Below are positions 19,045 to 22,261 of a DNA stretch of 22,261 nt, in pieces (position 1 is the stretch's first letter; each line of letters opens with the position of its first letter). The notes below the pieces were generated by a model. It had not been told where the DNA came from. It searched no databases and saw nothing but the letters and a program-made list of their open reading frames with translations. Source of the DNA: Larix sibirica. Its lineage: Eukaryota > Streptophyta > Pinopsida > Pinales > Pinaceae. The stretch covers positions 3,800-26,060 of the forward strand of contig NWUY0300007633.1 in NCBI GenBank assembly GCA_004151065.3, given 5' to 3'. Position numbers and translations under genes: made by a program.

Positions 19045-19278
19045 TTACTGGTTGTTATTGTTGTTGCTGCTGCTGATGAAGCCGATCCTTGTGAGTAAGG
19101 TCGGTTTGGAGTCGAATTGGGCAAGAAGAGCAGCGGCGGCTCCGGGATTTGAAGCGCCGGAGTGCGGGGGTGCGGCAGGAAACAAGGTAGAAGCAGCCTC
19201 AGCCCTCTTGCGGGCGTCTAACAGCTCTTCTTTGTCTTCCAATCTCACTTCCACCAGCGTTGGCTTCCTTCGCAGCAT
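19045..19278 (-). CDS. CDC26: Anaphase-promoting complex subunit CDC26
   Basis: A complete 77-aa protein. The first residues MLRRKPTLVEVRLEDKEEL match the conserved CDC26 N-terminus (MLRRKPT, then an acidic helix), the part that packs into the CDC16/APC6 TPR superhelix and stabilises it in the cell-cycle ubiquitin ligase APC/C. Near the end LLTRIGF matches the second short conserved motif (xRIGY). Between them is an Ala/Pro-rich linker, and the C-terminus is a run of serine and asparagine (SSSNNNNNQ) from a GTT/GTTGCT-type simple repeat. The start has A at -3 but C at +4, weaker than that of TTM3. CDC26 is the upstream cistron, as in Arabidopsis, where one transcript encodes both proteins. 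Confidence 0.93.
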   Translation of the reverse strand: MLRRKPTLVEVRLEDKEELLDARKRAEAASTLFPAAPPHSGASNPGAAAALLAQFDSKPTLLTRIGFISSSNNNNNQ

Positions 19279-19298
19279 ACTTCTTTTCTTTTGTTCAT
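19245..19298 (-). CDS. Candidate upstream ORF overlapping the CDC26 start
   Basis: A 17-codon frame begins with an AUG 20 nt before the CDC26 AUG and ends 34 nt inside CDC26, in another frame. Its start context is poor (C at -3, A at +4). It is the only AUG on the sense strand between 19278 and about 19470. It matters only if transcription starts above 19298, which the sequence does not settle. If translated, it would draw ribosomes past the CDC26 start. Confidence 0.35.
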   Translation of the reverse strand: MNKRKEVCCEGSQRWWK

Positions 19299-19760
19299 CG
19301 GCAGGGTTTGAGCAACCGAACGAGGTGAAGATGAATTAATGTTTAAGTTATAGACTTAACTAAATAACTGTTTTCGGTCGGCAACGTCTATACAATGCCC
19401 GTTGGCTAATGATTAGATTAGGGCTTGTGGTTCACAAAGCGTAGTGGGTAAACAAAACGCAGCCTCTTAGTGCATCCCAATGCCTAGAACACTTGTTTGG
19501 AACTTTGACGTGATATGTTTTATGGTGCATCCACAATGTATAGAGTATTTGTTTGGAAATTTCATGTGCTAGGTTTTTTGGTTGGAAAATTGTAAATTTA
19601 TCTTTTCGTTACATAAAAGTTTTGGGTGGAATGTTTTCATGCATATCGCTCACAACGATATACTAATTATCTGCAAGGAACTATGCTTTGTGCCATTATA
19701 AGTACAATGAAGAAGAGGAGTTATGAAGAAAAGGATATCCTTTGAAATTTGATTAAACGA
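19299..19760. other. Promoter-side region between CDC26-TTM3 and the LINE
   Basis: This is the upstream side of the minus-strand gene pair. No clear TATA box; ctataactt on the minus strand near 19346-19354 is a weak candidate. A diverged 55-bp tandem duplication lies at 19470-19579 (gtgcatcc...tttgtttggaa in each). A perfect 14-bp palindrome AAAGGATATCCTTT is at 19730-19743. No gene is recognised. Confidence 0.5.
19470..19579. repeat. 55-bp diverged tandem duplication
   Basis: Units 19470-19524 and 19525-19579 share gtgcatcc, a cttgtttgg / tttgtttgg core and a gttttatg / gttttttg end. It lies roughly 200-300 bp upstream of the CDC26 start, in the presumed promoter of the gene pair. Confidence 0.7.
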
Positions 19761-19974
19761 TTTGGGGATGGGGGAGCTAGGGTTTTTGGCGGAGGTGCAT
19801 TCAGAGGAGGCCAAATGCGCTGAGGTCGGGGTCAGGACTCTGCAGCCAGCAGAGTCGCCGTACCCAGGTCGCTGTCAAAGGGTTTTACTCGGTTCGAGGT
19901 GGTAATTTGGTTAGTGGTTATTGGTTAAACCATTTTTTTACCATTGCTTGTTTGTTTTAGGGTTATTGTTAACT

Positions 19975-21945
19975 ATGGAGGTGATTGACGAAGTCGATTA
20001 CGAGTGTGATTTTCTCCGCCCTTGCGATATCTGGAGGTCGCCACCTGGCTGTCTCGGGGGTGATTATGGCGCCGGACTCCACGAAGGTATTGGGGAGGGT
20101 CGTCCCTGGAAGTTTGAACATTCGCTCTTAGGTCTTCCTCTTGCTCAGGGTGGAAGTTCTCCCTCGACGCTTGGCAGGGCTGCATTTTCACCATCGTATT
20201 CAGGTTTTGATGAAGTTCACGAAGTGGGAGTTAGTTTAGGCAACATTTGGGGATTTCAACCTCTTTCGTCTCCCCCTGGTGTGGCGCTCTCAGAGGTCGG
20301 AGGTATATCAGACTTTCTAAACTCTCAAGGTGGTTCTTCACTTAGATCATCGAAGCTTGGTTTCAAGGTTGTTACTCCTCCTCGGCTCAACAAGGTTGAT
20401 GGTGCATCTAGCGTCGGAGGGTTTCTAGCAGCTAACTTGGGAGTAGCTGAACACAGAGGATTCTCTATTCCATCCTTGGTCTCATCTCAGAAGGATTGTG
20501 CACCGGCTGAGGGCTTGGAGATCTCAGGGGCACCATGTCCGCATTCAAAGAGCCGACGAAAGTGGCTCAAAAACACAGGTAAAGCCCCAAACTACTCCTT
20601 AGGGGAAGACACAGGGTTTCAACAAATTATCGTGATGGTTGATACTGTACTGGTCGATAGGGTCTATGGTAGAGCGGTGGCTCTTAAGTCGGTAATCCAG
20701 TGGGCCTCTGGGGCTTGGCAGGGTCATTGCGGATATGTACCAAAAATTGTGGCACTATCGGGAGGATGGTTTGTATTCCACTTTAATCAAATTGTTCACT
20801 CTCAGTGGGCTTTAGGGAACCACTGGAGTTTGTTCGGAGCACCACTCCTGATAAAACCCTGGAATCCCCTATTTGATGCTAGTAGGGAACGGATGGACAC
20901 TATCCCTCTCTGGGTTCGTCTACCAGGGCTTCCCCTTCATTACTGGGCAGAGGAACACTTCCGGAGGATTGGTAACTTGCTGGGAAGCTACTTGGATGCA
21001 GATTTCTCCTTTGTTGAGACCTATGTTCAGAAGGTTGCTAGAATTTTGGTGAACATCAATGTCCGGGAGGGGTTGCCTGATGGTATGGACTTGTGTTGGG
21101 GGCCGTATATTTATCCTCAAACTCTAGACTACGAAAATGTGCCTTACTGGTGCAGACGATGTCACGAGTATGGCCACCCGGCCATAGAATGCCCTCTACC
21201 AGTCCGCATGAAATTTGGGCCCTCTCTGAAAAGGAGAAGTCTAGAGGAGGAAGGATGTAATGATCCGGCAGAATTGATTGCTGAACCTACTGTCTCGGGG
21301 CATTCGGTGACCCCTTCCGGTAAGGCTGGATGTGATGGTACTTTGGGTGTGGACAGGGTTGAGCCGTACTTGGTAGCCACGGTTGAAGAAGAACCTGAGC
21401 CTATTATTGTTTCGGATGCGGCCCCGGAGGGATTACCGATCACGATTCTTCGCTCTCTGGATCTTGCAGCTGGTACTTCCTCTCCCCTCTACTCTGCTCC
21501 TTCATTCAATTTCTTTTTTAAGAACATTTCATTTTCTAGTCTTGATTGGGTGGAAGGTCTCAGAAATTTACACATTTCCCCTCATTTTTTGTCTCCAACT
21601 TCTGATCCGGCATGTGCTTCGCACATTTCCTCTCCCATTGAACCCCTCCTGTTGGACTTTCCCTCTGCATGTAACTCTGAAGCTCCCTCTGAGCTGCAGA
21701 ACTGTGTTCTACAACCCTCCTCCCCCTCGGACTCCTCAGAGTCTGGTTACTTCCTTCGATCTATGAACAAGCCTGCTGCGGGTGGTATTGGCAAAGACAA
21801 GCCTAGGATGGCTAAAGTCAGAGGTCGGAAATCCTTCTTATCACATGCCAAGACCCATGCTTGTGCGGACTTGCGTGGTGGCAAGAAACTATCTATTGAA
21901 AGGGCACTTAGAGCGGTGAATGCCCATCAGGAAGGTTACCGATGA
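19975..21945 (+). CDS. LINE ORF1 protein (gag-like, DUF4283 and CCHC knuckle)
   Basis: 656 aa from the first ATG; the frame is open further up to 19921, but only with a TTG codon there. Residues 1-210 are low-complexity, Ser/Gly-rich. About 218-357 is the DUF4283-like region (ALSGGWFVFHF, then LIKPWNPLFDA, IPLWVRLPGLPLHYW, GNLLGSYLDAD). A zinc knuckle C393-x2-C396-x4-H401-x4-C406 (21151-21192) follows in YWCRRCHEYGHPAIECP. The rest is Ser/Pro-rich with a basic end (KDKPRMAKVRGRK). ORF1 proteins of this type bind the element's RNA to form the particle used in retrotransposition. The frame is intact, unlike the LTR elements in the window, so the insertion is comparatively young. The stop overlaps the ORF2 start. 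Confidence 0.9.
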   Translation: MEVIDEVDYECDFLRPCDIWRSPPGCLGGDYGAGLHEGIGEGRPWKFEHSLLGLPLAQGGSSPSTLGRAAFSPSYSGFDEVHEVGVSLGNIWGFQPLSSPPGVALSEVGGISDFLNSQGGSSLRSSKLGFKVVTPPRLNKVDGASSVGGFLAANLGVAEHRGFSIPSLVSSQKDCAPAEGLEISGAPCPHSKSRRKWLKNTGKAPNYSLGEDTGFQQIIVMVDTVLVDRVYGRAVALKSVIQWASGAWQGHCGYVPKIVALSGGWFVFHFNQIVHSQWALGNHWSLFGAPLLIKPWNPLFDASRERMDTIPLWVRLPGLPLHYWAEEHFRRIGNLLGSYLDADFSFVETYVQKVARILVNINVREGLPDGMDLCWGPYIYPQTLDYENVPYWCRRCHEYGHPAIECPLPVRMKFGPSLKRRSLEEEGCNDPAELIAEPTVSGHSVTPSGKAGCDGTLGVDRVEPYLVATVEEEPEPIIVSDAAPEGLPITILRSLDLAAGTSSPLYSAPSFNFFFKNISFSSLDWVEGLRNLHISPHFLSPTSDPACASHISSPIEPLLLDFPSACNSEAPSELQNCVLQPSSPSDSSESGYFLRSMNKPAAGGIGKDKPRMAKVRGRKSFLSHAKTHACADLRGGKKLSIERALRAVNAHQEGYR

Positions 21946-22261
21946 AGGGTCTATCATATAACTGTCGGGGTCTAGCTGATCCCTCCAAAAGACCATCATT
22001 ACGGTGGATGGTGGAACTCGAACATCTGGACATTTTGATGCTACAGGAAACTATGTGTAGAGGTGAGGAGGCTTTGGGAAGGTAAAGGGTTTGGTTCCCA
22101 AGCTGGTGTTTTGAAGCTTCTGATGCTAAGGGACGTTCAGGTGGTCTTGCTATTGGGTGGAAGGAGAACAGGGTGAAGGTATCCTCTCTATGGGGGATGG
22201 AGTTGGTGTTGGGGATGTATTGTCGCTCTCTGGATTGTGACAAAGAATTTACAGTTGTTAA
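21942..22261 (+). pseudogene. LINE ORF2, endonuclease domain, with premature stop
   Basis: The ATG overlaps the ORF1 stop as ATGA. The N-terminus MKGLSYNCRGLADPSKRPSL and then ILMLQETM are the first two conserved blocks of the LINE endonuclease family: N of the NCRG motif and E of QET are active-site residues. The frame stops at TAA 22083-22085 (codon 48), then continues in the same frame through FEASDAKGRSGGLAIGW, the next conserved block, to the window edge. The single stop should abolish the protein unless it is a sequencing error or is read through. The reverse transcriptase part is beyond the window. Confidence 0.85.

Larger units (their letters stand above)
19760..22261 (+). mobile_element. 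L1-like LINE, 5' part, running off the window
   Basis: ORF1 with a DUF4283-like region and CCHC knuckle, followed by an ORF2 starting with an endonuclease-type domain, is the arrangement of plant L1-clade LINEs. The 5' edge is guessed at about 19760, where G-rich sequence resembling a LINE 5' untranslated region begins (gatttggggatgggggagct). Reverse transcriptase, 3' tail and target-site duplication lie outside the window. Confidence 0.85.

Noticed and set aside
19052-19339. 95-codon plus-strand open frame
   Set aside because: Antisense shadow of CDC26, whose conserved N-terminus fixes the minus strand as coding.
1-22261. CRISPR array or bacterial operon
   Set aside because: The repeats are two- or three-copy tandem duplications without regular spacers, and the genes are plant nuclear genes and plant retroelements.

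Overview
The window is nuclear genomic DNA of a seed plant. It holds the CDC26-TTM3 gene pair known from land plants, plant-type Ty1/copia, Ty3/gypsy and L1-like retroelements, tRNA-derived SINEs, and long AT-rich intergenic DNA full of decayed repeats. The low gene density and heavily decayed LTR elements would suit a large genome such as a conifer's, but the species cannot be fixed from sequence alone. There is one ambiguous base (N at 7151).

Layout from left to right. 1-1690 is AT-rich DNA with no gene I can support. About 1695-6990 is an old, inactive Ty1/copia element on the minus strand. Its order is still readable: primer-binding site, gag zinc-knuckle remnant, integrase, reverse transcriptase and RNase H, flanked by a diverged LTR pair. 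7045-7259 is a SINE with Pol III boxes, an A tail and 10-bp target-site duplications. 7555-11143 is intergenic, with several two- or three-copy tandem repeats and one decayed coiled-coil reading frame. 11144 to about 15290 is a GC-rich Ty3/gypsy-like element on the minus strand. It keeps a 3' LTR, a polypurine tract, protease and gag zinc knuckle, but no reverse transcriptase or integrase that I can see. A short SINE-like insert lies in its LTR and an AT-rich fold-back insert lies in gag. 15300-18376 is AT-rich with several tandem duplications.

The functional centre is 18377-19298 on the minus strand. CDC26 (77 aa, an anaphase-promoting complex subunit) is followed 43 nt later by TTM3 (199 aa, a CYTH triphosphate tunnel metalloenzyme). 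In Arabidopsis these two proteins are made from one bicistronic mRNA, and the arrangement here fits that. No AUG occurs in any frame between the two start codons. One short upstream ORF overlaps the CDC26 start out of frame. Together these suggest how scanning ribosomes could reach TTM3.

From about 19760 to the right edge is the 5' part of an L1-like LINE on the plus strand. Its ORF1 (656 aa, DUF4283-like region plus CCHC knuckle) is intact. It overlaps ORF2 by four bases (ATGA), and ORF2 carries an in-frame stop at codon 48. A recurrent background feature is a dozen or so head-to-tail duplications of 28-174 bp, mostly two copies, scattered across unrelated sequence.
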